DNA from: an uncultured SAR116 cluster alpha proteobacterium
GTDB lineage: Bacteria > Pseudomonadota > Alphaproteobacteria > Puniceispirillales > Marisalimonadaceae
DNA length: 64,000 nt
Assembly: GCA_902517815.1 (NCBI GenBank)
Contig: CABYED010000002.1
Coordinates: 62,001-126,000 of the forward strand
Direction: 5' to 3'
Every line of letters begins with the position of its first letter. The stretch's first letter is position 1. The notes below the pieces were generated by a model that was not told the DNA's origin, did no database searches, and saw only the letters and a program-made list of their open reading frames with translations. Position numbers and translations under genes: made by a program. Positions 10,252 to 18,647 of this stretch are shown here, piece by piece.

Positions 10252-10279
10252 TTGACTGTATTTCTTTTAACATTATAAT
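10252..10279 (+). promoter_or_regulatory. Probable sigma-70 promoter for the rpsM-rpsK-rpoA-rplQ unit
   Basis: TTGACT at 10252-10257 and a perfect TATAAT at 10274-10279 are separated by 16 bases in the 86-base gap between adk and rpsM. The remaining leader of about 45 bases ends in AAGGAG before the GTG of rpsM. This suggests that the alpha operon has its own promoter as well as read-through from adk. Confidence 0.6.
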
Positions 10280-10329
10280 CCCCGGTTTATTTGGTATAAA
10301 ATAGACCTTAATAAAAAAAGGAGAGTTAA

Positions 10330-10698
10330 GTGGCACGTATTGCAGGTGTTAATGTACCAACTAATAAAAGAGTACTTGTAGCTCTTACATATGTTCATGG
10401 TATTGGATTAACCAGTTCTAAAAACATATGTAAAAAAGTCGGAATTGCTGAAAATAAAAGAATTAATAATTTATCAGAAGATGAACTTACTAAAATTAGA
10501 GATTTAATTGATACAGATTATATAGTTGAGGGCGATTTAAGAAGAAAAAACTCTATGGATATTAAAAGGTATCTAGACTTGGGTTGTTTAAGAGGTCTAA
10601 GACATAGAAAAAATTTACCTGTAAGAGGCCAAAGAACACATACAAACGCAAGAACAAGAAAAGGGCCTGCCAAAGCAATAGCAGGAAAGAAGAAATAA
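10330..10698 (+). CDS. rpsM: 30S ribosomal protein S13
   Basis: S13 contacts the 50S subunit and P-site tRNA. The 122-residue product begins with GTG, giving [14 protein letters not shown], after a spaced AAGGAG. It has [14 protein letters not shown] and the C-terminal [24 protein letters not shown]-type tail that reaches tRNA. It is the first gene of the alpha operon unit here. Confidence 0.97.
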   Translation: MARIAGVNVPTNKRVLVALTYVHGIGLTSSKNICKKVGIAENKRINNLSEDELTKIRDLIDTDYIVEGDLRRKNSMDIKRYLDLGCLRGLRHRKNLPVRGQRTHTNARTRKGPAKAIAGKKK

Positions 10699-10719
10699 AA
10701 TTTATAAGGGAACTTAACA

Positions 10720-11115
10720 ATGGCTAAACAACCTACTCAATCTAGGATTCGTCGCAAAGAAAAAAAGAATGTAACTAACGCAGTTGCACATGTTAATTCA
10801 TCTTTTAATAATACTGTTATTACAATTACTGATATTCAAGGTAATGCTATATCGTGGTCATCATCAGGTACTATGGGTTTTAAAGGTTCTAGAAAATCAA
10901 CCCCATATGCGGCACAGCTTGCAGCAGAAGATGCTGGTAAAAAAGCATCCGAGCATGGTGTAAAAACAGTTGATATTCAAGTTCAAGGTCCTGGTTCAGG
11001 AAGAGAATCGGCATTGAGAGCGTTACAAACGATTGGTTTCCAAGTTAATTCTATTAGGGATGTAACGCCAATTCCTCATAATGGTTGCAGGCCAAAGAAA
11101 CGTAGAAGAGTCTAA
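10720..11115 (+). CDS. rpsK: 30S ribosomal protein S11
   Basis: S11 lies on the 30S platform near the mRNA exit. The 131-residue product has [19 protein letters not shown] and the C-terminal [15 protein letters not shown], both family signatures. It contains an asparagine-glycine pair at the end that is isomerised in some bacteria, which the DNA cannot show. Confidence 0.97.
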   Translation: MAKQPTQSRIRRKEKKNVTNAVAHVNSSFNNTVITITDIQGNAISWSSSGTMGFKGSRKSTPYAAQLAAEDAGKKASEHGVKTVDIQVQGPGSGRESALRALQTIGFQVNSIRDVTPIPHNGCRPKKRRRV

Positions 11116-11165
11116 ATAAACAACTAAAAAATTTATAACTAAATTATTATTTACAGAGAGTAATC

Positions 11166-12182
11166 ATGATTGAAAAGAATTGGAAAGAAATAATTAAACC
11201 ATCAAAGCTCGAGATTAAAGAAGAGAATAAGTCTGAAAATACCTCAACAATAATTGCTGAACCTCTTGAAAGAGGGTATGGAGTTACGATAGGAAATGCT
11301 CTAAGAAGGATACTTCTTTCATCGCTTCAGGGCTCTGCTATAACCTCAATTCAGGTTCAAGGAGTATTGCATGAGTTTTCTTCTATACCAGGAGTAAGAG
11401 AGGATCTTACGGATATTATTTTAAATGTCAAAGGTATTAAAGTTAGAATGGACTATGACGGGGTAAAAAAGATTCAACTTAATGTAAATGGTCCTGTTGT
11501 AGTTACAGCTGGTATGATAGAATGCCCACCTGAAGTTGAAATTATGAATAAAGATCATGAAATTTGCACACTAGACAACGGAGCAAAACTCTCTGTTGAA
11601 TTCACTGTAGAAAATGGTAAAGGATATGTGTCTTCCTCAACTAATAGAAAGGAAGATCTTCCAATTGGTGTTATTCCAGTTGATGCAATATATAGTCCGG
11701 TTGTTCAAGTTGCATATAATGTAGATAACGCACGTGTTGGTCAACAAACTGATTATGACAAATTGTCATTAGTGGTTACAACTGACGGTTCTGTTTCCCC
11801 AGAGGATGCTGTTGCATTTTCTGCTAGAATAATGCAAGACCAATTAAATAATTTTATAAATTTTGAAGAACCGGAAGAAGAGGAGATTACTGAAGTTTTA
11901 GAAGATCTTCCATTCAACAAAAATCTGCTTAAAAAAGTTGACGAACTTGAATTGTCTGTGAGATCAGCTAATTGCTTAAAAAACGATAACATTGTATATA
12001 TTGGCGATTTAGTTCAAAGATCAGAGCCTGAGATGTTACGTACACCTAACTTTGGTAGAAAAAGTTTAAATGAGATTAGAGAAGTTTTGAAAGTTATGGG
12101 ATTAGAATTAGGAATGGTTGTTGAAAATTGGCCACCAGAAAATATTGAAGAATTAATAAAAAGAATAGAAGAACCATTCTAA
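11166..12182 (+). CDS. rpoA: RNA polymerase alpha subunit
   Basis: The alpha dimer scaffolds RNA polymerase assembly and its C-terminal domain binds UP elements and activators. The N-terminal domain motif [18 protein letters not shown] is at about residues 38-55. The C-terminal domain, with [16 protein letters not shown] near residue 295-310, is intact. The 338-residue length is normal. GAGAG precedes the ATG. Confidence 0.98.
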   Translation: MIEKNWKEIIKPSKLEIKEENKSENTSTIIAEPLERGYGVTIGNALRRILLSSLQGSAITSIQVQGVLHEFSSIPGVREDLTDIILNVKGIKVRMDYDGVKKIQLNVNGPVVVTAGMIECPPEVEIMNKDHEICTLDNGAKLSVEFTVENGKGYVSSSTNRKEDLPIGVIPVDAIYSPVVQVAYNVDNARVGQQTDYDKLSLVVTTDGSVSPEDAVAFSARIMQDQLNNFINFEEPEEEEITEVLEDLPFNKNLLKKVDELELSVRSANCLKNDNIVYIGDLVQRSEPEMLRTPNFGRKSLNEIREVLKVMGLELGMVVENWPPENIEELIKRIEEPF

Positions 12183-12210
12183 TTCAATTAAAAAAAATTA
12201 GGAGTATTTT

Positions 12211-12651
12211 ATGAAACACAGGATAAAGGGTAAAAAATTAAACAGAAGCTCTTCTCACAGAAAAGCTCTATTTAAAAATATGGCTCAGGCTATAATTAAG
12301 CATGAGCAAATAATAACAACATTACCTAAAGCTAAAACAATGAAGCCTATAATTGATAAACTAATTACATTGGGTAAAAAAGGAAGTTTGCACGCCCGAC
12401 GACAGGCATTTTCTCTATTAAGAGATAATAATATTGTTTCAAAATTGTTTGGTGATCTAGCAACTAGATATGCCGATAGACAAGGAGGATATTCAAGGGT
12501 TTTAAAAGCAGGTTTTAGGTATGGAGATGCCGCTGCAATGGCTGTTCTTGAATTGGTTGATAGAAATGAAGATGCAAGAGGTCAAGATAGTGGTCCAGTG
12601 CAAATTAGTAATACAACAGAAGATGAACCAAAAGAAGCCGTTGCTGGATGA
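12211..12651 (+). CDS. rplQ: 50S ribosomal protein L17
   Basis: L17 lies near the exit tunnel. The 146-residue product begins [20 protein letters not shown], the family signature, and has a conserved [21 protein letters not shown]. The last 25 residues are an unconserved acidic tail. It is the last gene of the ribosomal block and is followed by a strong intrinsic terminator. Confidence 0.97.
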   Translation: MKHRIKGKKLNRSSSHRKALFKNMAQAIIKHEQIITTLPKAKTMKPIIDKLITLGKKGSLHARRQAFSLLRDNNIVSKLFGDLATRYADRQGGYSRVLKAGFRYGDAAAMAVLELVDRNEDARGQDSGPVQISNTTEDEPKEAVAG

Positions 12652-12672
12652 TTTTCGTACTAAACGAACTTT

Positions 12673-12706
12673 AAAACCGTTCAAATAATGTGAACGGTTT
12701 TTTTTT
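12673..12706 (+). terminator. Intrinsic terminator after rplQ
   Basis: AAAACCGTTCA at 12673-12683 pairs perfectly with TGAACGGTTTT at 12691-12701 around a seven-base loop, and the T run extends to 12706. This is the clearest terminator in the window and marks the end of the ribosomal transcript. The next gene starts ten bases downstream, so it must have its promoter within this structure or rely on read-through. Confidence 0.85.
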
Positions 12707-12715
12707 GAGTAAATA

Positions 12716-13573
12716 ATGTATTTTGATAAATTTATAGGGATAGATTGGTCCGGAGACAAAAATAGTTTTCAAAAGGGAATTAGTGTTGCTGAATGTAATA
12801 GAGGTAACAAAGTACCACAAATAGTAAAACCGTTTGATGATAAATACTGGACAAGGTCAAGCTTAATAGAATGGCTTTATAAAGAAATAAAATTGCAAAG
12901 AAACTTAATAGGATTTGACTTTGCATTCTCATATCCCTTTTATGATAGATGGTCTTATTTTCCAGGCATAAAAGATAGTCCTATTAATTCAGAAAAATTA
13001 TGGAAATTGATAGAAGATATCAATACAGGCGCAAAAAACTTTTATGGTGGAGAGATCTGGGCAAATAAAATATACGGTAAATTTTTTAATTCACCAAAAC
13101 TTAAAGGCTCACATTTTTCCAGTAGAAGAAGATGTACAGAGAGATTAGCTAAGAATAAAATACTTTCTCCAAGTCCAACTTTTAACTGTGTTGGACCTGG
13201 TGCTGTTGGTACAGGTACTCTGGCAGGTATGAGAATTCTTAATTTATTAAAAAATAAAGCAAAAATTTGGCCTTTTGACGAACTTAGTTTTTCAACTAAA
13301 ACCGTGGTTGTTGAAATCTTTCCATCTTATTATTTTAAACTTTCTAAAATTAAACCTGAAAAAAAAATGGGTTATACTATAGAAAATATTAATAAATCAT
13401 TAGAATTTTTTAATTCAAAACCTCTTAAAAAAAACCAAATAATTGGTGGACCAGATCAAGATGATGCTGATTCAATAATCTCATCAGCGGCATTAAGATT
13501 TTTATCAGTTGACAAAAAAAAATGGAATGTCCCAAATTCATCCAAGAAAGAGGGATGGATTTTTGGAGTATAG
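12716..13573 (+). CDS. DUF429-like protein with predicted RNase H fold
   Basis: I do not know a demonstrated function. The 285-residue protein begins with the strand FIGIDWSG, has a second strand ending in an acidic residue (LIGFDFAFSYP, about residue 65) and a late acidic helix GPDQDDADSIISSAALRF (about residue 250). This order of acidic residues resembles the RNase H-like DUF429 family, predicted to be nucleases or nucleic-acid binding. It follows the rplQ terminator directly and precedes rluC on the same strand. Family membership is inference from motif pattern, not a search. Confidence 0.55.
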   Translation: MYFDKFIGIDWSGDKNSFQKGISVAECNRGNKVPQIVKPFDDKYWTRSSLIEWLYKEIKLQRNLIGFDFAFSYPFYDRWSYFPGIKDSPINSEKLWKLIEDINTGAKNFYGGEIWANKIYGKFFNSPKLKGSHFSSRRRCTERLAKNKILSPSPTFNCVGPGAVGTGTLAGMRILNLLKNKAKIWPFDELSFSTKTVVVEIFPSYYFKLSKIKPEKKMGYTIENINKSLEFFNSKPLKKNQIIGGPDQDDADSIISSAALRFLSVDKKKWNVPNSSKKEGWIFGV

Positions 13574-13599
13574 ATAAATATAACTTAAAATAGTAATTT

Positions 13600-14607
13600 A
13601 TGATGTTAAATATTAAAATACCTGAAAAAGAACATGGAACTAGACTTGATAGATGTGTCAGAAGATTGTTAGGACAGATAAACCAATCACTTTTAGAAAA
13701 GTTTTTAAGATCTAGAATGATTTTGTTAGATGGGAAAAAGGCTAAATCATCAACTAAAGTATCTTATGGCCAAGAACTTAACTATTCGCAAAAATTAAGT
13801 TTTGATAAACCTTATCAAGTAAAAAAATTAAGTGAATATAATGAAACCTATTATAAAAATTTATTTAAAAAAATATTTATAAAAGAAACAAGTGAATATA
13901 TAGCAATAAATAAACCTAGTGGTCTTGCTGTGCAAGGAGGTAGTAAGCAAAAGTTCCATGTTGACGATATGCTAAAATGCATTTCCACTGATAACATCTC
14001 ACTAAAACTGGTTCACAGAATTGACAAAGATACATCTGGTTTATTGTTGCTAGCAAAAGAAAATAAAGTAGCAAAAAAATTTACATCTTTTTTTAAAGAT
14101 CGAAAAATTATTAAAACATATCTTGCAATTGTTTCACCTTGTCCAAATGATGACAGAGGTACAATTGATTTACCAATATCAAAATCTGGTTCAAAAAATT
14201 ATCAAAGAATGTCAGTCGACCAAAATATGGGTAAAAGAGCTATAACTGAGTATAAAGTTTTAGATAGAGTTGGATCACGCGTGGCTTTAGTTGCTCTTTT
14301 TCCAAAAACAGGTCGCACTCATCAATTAAGAGTTCATCTAGAATATATAAATGCCCCTATAGTTGGAGATAATAAATATAGAGGTTCATCAGAATTTTTT
14401 ATGTCTTCTCAAAATTTACGAGAACATAAGAAACTTTCTCAGATTAAATGGTCTCCAAATAATATAAAAAACTTACAATTACACGCTTATTCAATTAGAA
14501 TGCCTGAGAGTGAAACTATTACAGCAGAAGTCTCAGAAGATTTTAAACAAAATCTAAAATTCTTAGGATTAAAATTACCAAAAAAATTACATGATATTTT
14601 TATTTAA
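13600..14607 (+). CDS. rluC: RluC/RluD-type 23S rRNA pseudouridine synthase
   Basis: The enzyme converts uridine to pseudouridine in 23S rRNA. An S4-type RNA-binding domain occupies about residues 8-70. The catalytic domain has INKPSGLAVQGG and the active-site HRIDKDTSGLLLLA, whose second Asp is catalytic, followed by PKTGRTHQLRVHLEY. The length of 335 is typical. In alphaproteobacteria a RluC-type gene is commonly followed by a HAD phosphatase and atp12, as here. Whether the target is the RluC or the RluD site cannot be decided from sequence alone. Confidence 0.85.
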   Translation: MMLNIKIPEKEHGTRLDRCVRRLLGQINQSLLEKFLRSRMILLDGKKAKSSTKVSYGQELNYSQKLSFDKPYQVKKLSEYNETYYKNLFKKIFIKETSEYIAINKPSGLAVQGGSKQKFHVDDMLKCISTDNISLKLVHRIDKDTSGLLLLAKENKVAKKFTSFFKDRKIIKTYLAIVSPCPNDDRGTIDLPISKSGSKNYQRMSVDQNMGKRAITEYKVLDRVGSRVALVALFPKTGRTHQLRVHLEYINAPIVGDNKYRGSSEFFMSSQNLREHKKLSQIKWSPNNIKNLQLHAYSIRMPESETITAEVSEDFKQNLKFLGLKLPKKLHDIFI

Positions 14608-14624
14608 TTTTTGGAGAGTATAAA

Positions 14625-15296
14625 TTGTCAGAAGATTTAAAATTAGCTTTATTTGATTATGATGGAACAATAGTCAACTCAGCGATAATGATTGTTAAAG
14701 GTGCTATTGAAGCTTTTAGAATGTGTGGATTACCAGACCCTGATCCAGAAAAAGTTAGAGAAAATATCGGCAAGCCACTCGCGATTGCTCTAGATGATTA
14801 TATGCCACCAGGTTTTAATGTAACACCAGAACAAATTTCAGATGCTTATAGATCATGGTACGCAGAACAAGGAAGATTAGGTTTGCAAAATGAACCACTC
14901 TACCCTGGATTGGTTGAATTATTAAATGAACTTAAAGAAAGTAATTGGTTAATTGGAATTGCAACCAACAAATCTAGAATTGGATTAACAAATGGTTTGG
15001 CAAAACATAATTTATCAAAAATTTTTGATATAACAATGAGCACAGATGAAAATATACCCAAACCTAATCCAGCGATGGCAATTAGAGCTATGAATGATTT
15101 AGGTGTGCAAAAGGAACGTTGTGTGATGATTGGTGATACAATAAATGATATTGGGTTAGGAGTAAATGCAGGTATTGTTAGCATAGGAGTTACATGGGGT
15201 TATAACAGTAAGGAATTATTATGTTCAGCTGGAGCAAGTTATTTAGTCAATGACACAATTGAATTGAGTAAATTAATGAAAACAATATGTCCCTAA
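14625..15296 (+). CDS. HAD-family hydrolase, phosphoglycolate phosphatase-like
   Basis: The protein has the HAD nucleophile motif FDYDGTIVNS near the N-terminus, a helical cap, motif II around GIATNKS, motif III lysine in IPKPNP and motif IV GDTINDI. It likely removes phosphate from a small molecule such as 2-phosphoglycolate, but HAD substrates cannot be read from these motifs. The start is TTG at 14625, preceded by GGAG at 14613-14616 with 8-base spacing. It lies between rluC and atp12, a common alphaproteobacterial arrangement. Confidence 0.8.
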   Translation: MSEDLKLALFDYDGTIVNSAIMIVKGAIEAFRMCGLPDPDPEKVRENIGKPLAIALDDYMPPGFNVTPEQISDAYRSWYAEQGRLGLQNEPLYPGLVELLNELKESNWLIGIATNKSRIGLTNGLAKHNLSKIFDITMSTDENIPKPNPAMAIRAMNDLGVQKERCVMIGDTINDIGLGVNAGIVSIGVTWGYNSKELLCSAGASYLVNDTIELSKLMKTICP

Positions 15297-15297
15297 A

Positions 15298-15990
15298 ATG
15301 AAAAAATTTTGGGAAAAAGTAAGTATAAAGCAAATATCGTCTGATTCTTTTTGTGTCATGTTGGACAAAAGAATTCTAAAAACCCCTTTAAAAAGAGAGT
15401 TAGTGTTACCAAACTTAAATTTAGCACAAGAGATTGTAAAAGAGTGGGATCAAGATTCAATAAATATAAATACTGAATCTATGATTTTTTATGGCCTTAT
15501 ATCAACTTCTTTAGATAAAATAATAGATAAAAAAAATTTGTATATTAATGATATGCTTGATTATATAGATACTGATCTAATTTGTTATCGTGCTGAACAT
15601 CCAAAAGAATTAGTTGAACTCCAAAAAAATAAATGGGACCCAATAATATTACTTATTGAAAAATATATCGGCACTAAAGTTCATGTTTTCGAAGGGGTTT
15701 TACCTAAAAAACAACGTGCTACTGTGCACGATAGGTTAAATAATTTAATTAATAAGTTTGATATTTTTGAGATTTCAGTAATACATAGAATTACAAATAT
15801 TACAGGATCCATCTTTTTATCTTTATGTGTTTTAAAAAAAGATATTTCAAAAAATGAAGTTTTTGAGTTGTTGTTTTTAGATGAATTGTGGCAAGCAGAA
15901 AATTGGGGTTTTGACGCAGAAACTTTACAGATAAGAAAAGAAATATCTATTGAGTTAAATAAATGTATATCTTTTTTAGATTATCTTTAA
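15298..15990 (+). CDS. ATP12-family F1 ATP synthase assembly chaperone
   Basis: ATP12 proteins bind the F1 alpha subunit during ATP synthase assembly and occur in mitochondria and alphaproteobacteria. The 230-residue product has the N-terminal FCVMLDKRILKTPLKRELVLP, the EWD motif near residue 45 and the C-terminal DELWQAENWGFDAETLQIRK region, all typical. The gene starts one base after the HAD phosphatase stop, so the two are probably cotranscribed. Confidence 0.88.
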   Translation: MKKFWEKVSIKQISSDSFCVMLDKRILKTPLKRELVLPNLNLAQEIVKEWDQDSININTESMIFYGLISTSLDKIIDKKNLYINDMLDYIDTDLICYRAEHPKELVELQKNKWDPIILLIEKYIGTKVHVFEGVLPKKQRATVHDRLNNLINKFDIFEISVIHRITNITGSIFLSLCVLKKDISKNEVFELLFLDELWQAENWGFDAETLQIRKEISIELNKCISFLDYL

Positions 15991-16008
15991 TGAAAAGCTG
16001 TTTTTACT

Positions 16009-16377
16009 ATGACAAAAATGATAAATGAAGTTTTCATAAAGCAATTAAATCCCCATGCCAAAGTGTTATTTCAAGAGTACAATATTGCATTTGAAAATAA
16101 AATGTGGGCGTCAGTAATGATATTATCACTTACGATTATTGATAATATTTTGAATGATATAGATAATTTAGATTATGTTGATGGATTAGATATAAATCAC
16201 TTTAAAAGCTCAAAAGATTTTCATTGGTTAAGAATTAGACGTAACCAAATACTACATTTTGAAAAACCTATAGAAGGATTTTTCGGAAATAAAGATAGTG
16301 ATAACACTTTAAAATTAGACGCACTTCGTGCTGATAAGACCTTAAAAGAATGCTTTTACATTCTGTTCAGGAAATAA
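16009..16377 (+). CDS. Small helical protein with an HEPN-like RNxxxH motif
   Basis: No function is established. The 122-residue protein is predicted to be largely helical: a first helix KVLFQEYNIAFENKMWASVM, a second ILSLTIIDNILNDI, and near residue 80 the motif WLRIRRNQILHFE. RNQILH fits the RNxxxH form of the HEPN ribonuclease motif. It stands alone with no nucleotidyltransferase partner, downstream of atp12 on the same strand, so it looks like a conserved housekeeping gene rather than a toxin. Homologues with the same pattern occur in alphaproteobacteria as far as I recall. HEPN membership is inference. Confidence 0.5.
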   Translation: MTKMINEVFIKQLNPHAKVLFQEYNIAFENKMWASVMILSLTIIDNILNDIDNLDYVDGLDINHFKSSKDFHWLRIRRNQILHFEKPIEGFFGNKDSDNTLKLDALRADKTLKECFYILFRK

Positions 16378-16380
16378 TAA

Positions 16381-17055
16381 TTATTTTAGTTTAAATAAAC
16401 CTTCATTACCAAAAACTTTGTTAAAATTATTTTTTAAACTGATATCTAATTCTTTAAGAGATATTTTTTTACCTAATTTGTAAAAACTAGTTACTCCAGA
16501 ATTCTTTATCCCACACGGTACAATATTATTGAATTCATCTAGATTTGGATTTACGTTTATAGATATTCCATGAAAAGTTATCCAACTTGATATTCTAATA
16601 CCTAGTGCAGCAATTTTATCGCATCCATTATTATCTTTTACCCATACACCAGGCTGGCCATTAATCCTTATTCCATCAACATAGAAATCTTTTAAAGTAA
16701 GAATTATTAGTTCTTCTAGTGCATATATGTATGCTTTTACATCCTGTAATCTATTTTTTAAATTTAACATTAAATAAACAACTCTTTGACCAGGCCCATG
16801 CCAAGTCCACTGTCCACCTCTACCGGTATATAGAAAATTTACATCACTATTTTTTAAATCCTCTAGTTTAGCAGATGTTCCAGCAGTCAAAATAGAATTA
16901 TGCTCTAAAAGCCAGATCATCTCACACGCAGAATTTTTTTTAATCTCTAAAACACGTTTTTTCATTTCTGAAACTGCAAAATCATATTCTACAAGATTAT
17001 TTGATGTTTTCCATTCTATTTCATTAATCAAAATAATTGCTTCCGTTAAATTCAA
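16381..17055 (-). CDS. lipB: Lipoyl(octanoyl) transferase
   Basis: LipB moves octanoate from acyl carrier protein to lipoyl domains of 2-oxoacid dehydrogenases and the glycine cleavage H protein. The conserved TGRGGQWTWHGPGQ motif (residues about 77-90), the lysine in KIAALGIRI and the active-site cysteine in VPCGI near residue 182 are all present. The 224-residue length is typical. It is convergent with the HEPN-like gene, their stops being only three bases apart. Confidence 0.95.
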   Translation of the reverse strand: MNLTEAIILINEIEWKTSNNLVEYDFAVSEMKKRVLEIKKNSACEMIWLLEHNSILTAGTSAKLEDLKNSDVNFLYTGRGGQWTWHGPGQRVVYLMLNLKNRLQDVKAYIYALEELIILTLKDFYVDGIRINGQPGVWVKDNNGCDKIAALGIRISSWITFHGISINVNPNLDEFNNIVPCGIKNSGVTSFYKLGKKISLKELDISLKNNFNKVFGNEGLFKLK

Positions 17056-17121
17056 TACATAATATATTATTTATCTTGCAATAATTATATCATTTTGTTA
17101 TCGCAGAAGAATAATTATATT

Positions 17122-17208
17122 GCGGCTGTGGCGGAACTGGTAGACGCGCAGCGTTGAGGTCGCTGTGGGATAAAACCCGTGGAAGTTCGAGTCTTCTCAG
17201 CCGCACCA
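17122..17208 (+). tRNA. tRNA-Leu(GAG)
   Basis: The acceptor arms GCGGCTG and CAGCCGC pair. The anticodon stem CAGCG/CGCTG encloses the loop TTGAGGT with anticodon GAG. A long variable arm TGGGATAAAACCC is present, as class II leucine tRNAs require. The T arm has TTCGAGT. The 3' CCA is encoded at 17206-17208. The gene is divergent from lipB. Confidence 0.95.
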
Positions 17209-17247
17209 TCTACTTCAAATATAGATTTTATTTAAAATTTTAATGGA

Positions 17248-17475
17248 CTATGCAGATTTCATTTTAACTTTCACGCAACTCTTACTTATCATTACAGGAT
17301 AACTAAGTGAAGTTAAAAGTTCAGTTTCCATTTCTTTTATTCTGAGGTTACATTTATCTTTTGTTAAATAGTAACCATTGGTGTCTTCAATTCCAAAGCA
17401 TTCATTACCATGATGTATAAGATTGAGAGGTGAGCAAACTAGCATTATTGCAAAGAACATAATATTTCCTTTCAT
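17248..17475 (-). CDS. Small exported cysteine-containing protein, unknown
   Basis: I do not recognise this 75-residue protein. It begins MKGNIMFFAIMLVCSPLN, a short hydrophobic stretch consistent with a signal peptide. The mature part has three further cysteines (ECFG, KCNL and SCVK), which could form disulphides in the periplasm. A strong GGGAGG lies just before the ATG on the minus strand, so the gene is likely real despite its size. It sits alone between tRNA-Leu and another small minus-strand gene. Confidence 0.6.
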   Translation of the reverse strand: MKGNIMFFAIMLVCSPLNLIHHGNECFGIEDTNGYYLTKDKCNLRIKEMETELLTSLSYPVMISKSCVKVKMKSA

Positions 17476-17686
17476 AAATTACCTCCCAATAACAGTTTAT
17501 AACAAATTATTTTATTAACAATCGTAATAAAAACTTAAATCGGAAAAAACTATAAATGTAAATTTTTTATGCATTAACTTAAATTTAATTAAAATTTAAT
17601 CGATTTTAATTAATTAAATTTTATACAACTATTCTAAATAAAATTGATTATTGAGAAACAAGCTGTTTAAAAAAAAATGTAAAAAT

Positions 17687-17935
17687 TTAGTTAACTTTGT
17701 TTTCTGAAATTAGAGATTCTTTTTTGATCTTTTGCTCTAAGTGATCAATCATTATTCGCCTCATATACTCAGCTCTAGCTAAATTTGTAAATGAATACTC
17801 ACGAATATCATCCTGGGCTATTCTTATAGAAAAATTATAGAATGCACCGCTTTTCTTTATACTAGATGCACTACCTGCAGCTATTTTACTAGTATTTACT
17901 AATGTACCAAATTTAGTTTCGATTATGTTTGACAT
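17687..17935 (-). CDS. Small hypothetical protein
   Basis: I do not recognise this 82-residue protein. It is soluble, begins MSNIIETKFGTLVNTSKIAAG and ends in a charged helix (MRRIMIDHLEQKIKKE). A GGAG lies seven bases before the ATG on the minus strand, which supports translation. The gap of about 210 bases to the next gene downstream holds only A/T-rich sequence, in which I see no gene. Confidence 0.5.
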   Translation of the reverse strand: MSNIIETKFGTLVNTSKIAAGSASSIKKSGAFYNFSIRIAQDDIREYSFTNLARAEYMRRIMIDHLEQKIKKESLISENKVN

Positions 17936-18026
17936 AGTTAATCTCCATAAAATTAAGCATTTAAATATTATGATATCAAAATTTAAAATATGTCAAAATA
18001 AAACTTTATTTGTATTAAATTAAAAT

Positions 18027-18371
18027 TTAACAATATTCATACAAAAAATGCGATCTATCATAAGTATGTTGCCTTACTTGTGTGCTCCATCGTCCTTTTT
18101 CAACAGCAATTGCCCATTCTTTACTATTGATAACTTCTGGATTATCAATTTCATACATAGCCACAAACTTTTGATTGGGTGAATCCATTGATTTTGTTTC
18201 ACCACCTATAGAAAAATTAAAAGGTATTCCTTTCCCTCTAGTTACTTTATTCACTCCAGGAACATTAAGCAAATGCGGTATATGTTCTTCATCATATACT
18301 TCATTAAATAAATCTTCATATTCTTTTTTAACATTCATTGAGACTATAAAAACAAATTTAGAAATACTCAT
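18027..18371 (-). CDS. Dimeric alpha/beta-barrel domain protein
   Basis: The 114-residue protein fits the ferredoxin-like fold of EthD/DUF4286-type small proteins: a first strand FVFIVSMNV, a helix with EYEDLFNEVYDEEHIPHLL, then VPGVNKVTRG, and a later strand FVAMYEIDNPEV followed by a helix. Proteins of this kind bind small molecules or are minor enzymes, but no substrate is evident. AAGGAG precedes the ATG. The start overlaps by one base the stop of the upstream GIY-YIG gene, so the two share a transcript. Confidence 0.6.
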   Translation of the reverse strand: MSISKFVFIVSMNVKKEYEDLFNEVYDEEHIPHLLNVPGVNKVTRGKGIPFNFSIGGETKSMDSPNQKFVAMYEIDNPEVINSKEWAIAVEKGRWSTQVRQHTYDRSHFLYEYC

Positions 18372-18634
18372 TATGACTCCTTTTTCTTATTATATGATTT
18401 GACTAATAATTCTTTATTTTTTTTATCAAGTTTTTTTATTTCTATTTCTCTTTTTATAGCTTTGCTTCTACTTAGGCACTTCTCAGTGTAAATTAATTTA
18501 AAAGGTAATCTGGCTCTAACATATTTTGAACCATTACCCTTTGCATGAGTATCTAATCTCCTATTTAAATTATTTGATATCCCAGTGTAAATTGAACTAT
18601 CATTACATTTCACCATATAAACAACCCAGTTCAT
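18371..18634 (-). CDS. GIY-YIG domain protein, YhbQ/UPF0213 type
   Basis: The 87-residue protein is a single GIY-YIG nuclease-like domain: VVYMV and YTGISNNLNRRLDTH at residues 4-30, with the conserved Arg and His, and the catalytic-type Glu in AIKREIEIKKL. Stand-alone proteins of this size are widespread and have been linked to DNA repair, with no clear role. Nothing nearby suggests a homing element. It overlaps the following gene by one base. Confidence 0.85.
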   Translation of the reverse strand: MNWVVYMVKCNDSSIYTGISNNLNRRLDTHAKGNGSKYVRARLPFKLIYTEKCLSRSKAIKREIEIKKLDKKNKELLVKSYNKKKES

Positions 18635-18647
18635 TCAATTATTTCAT

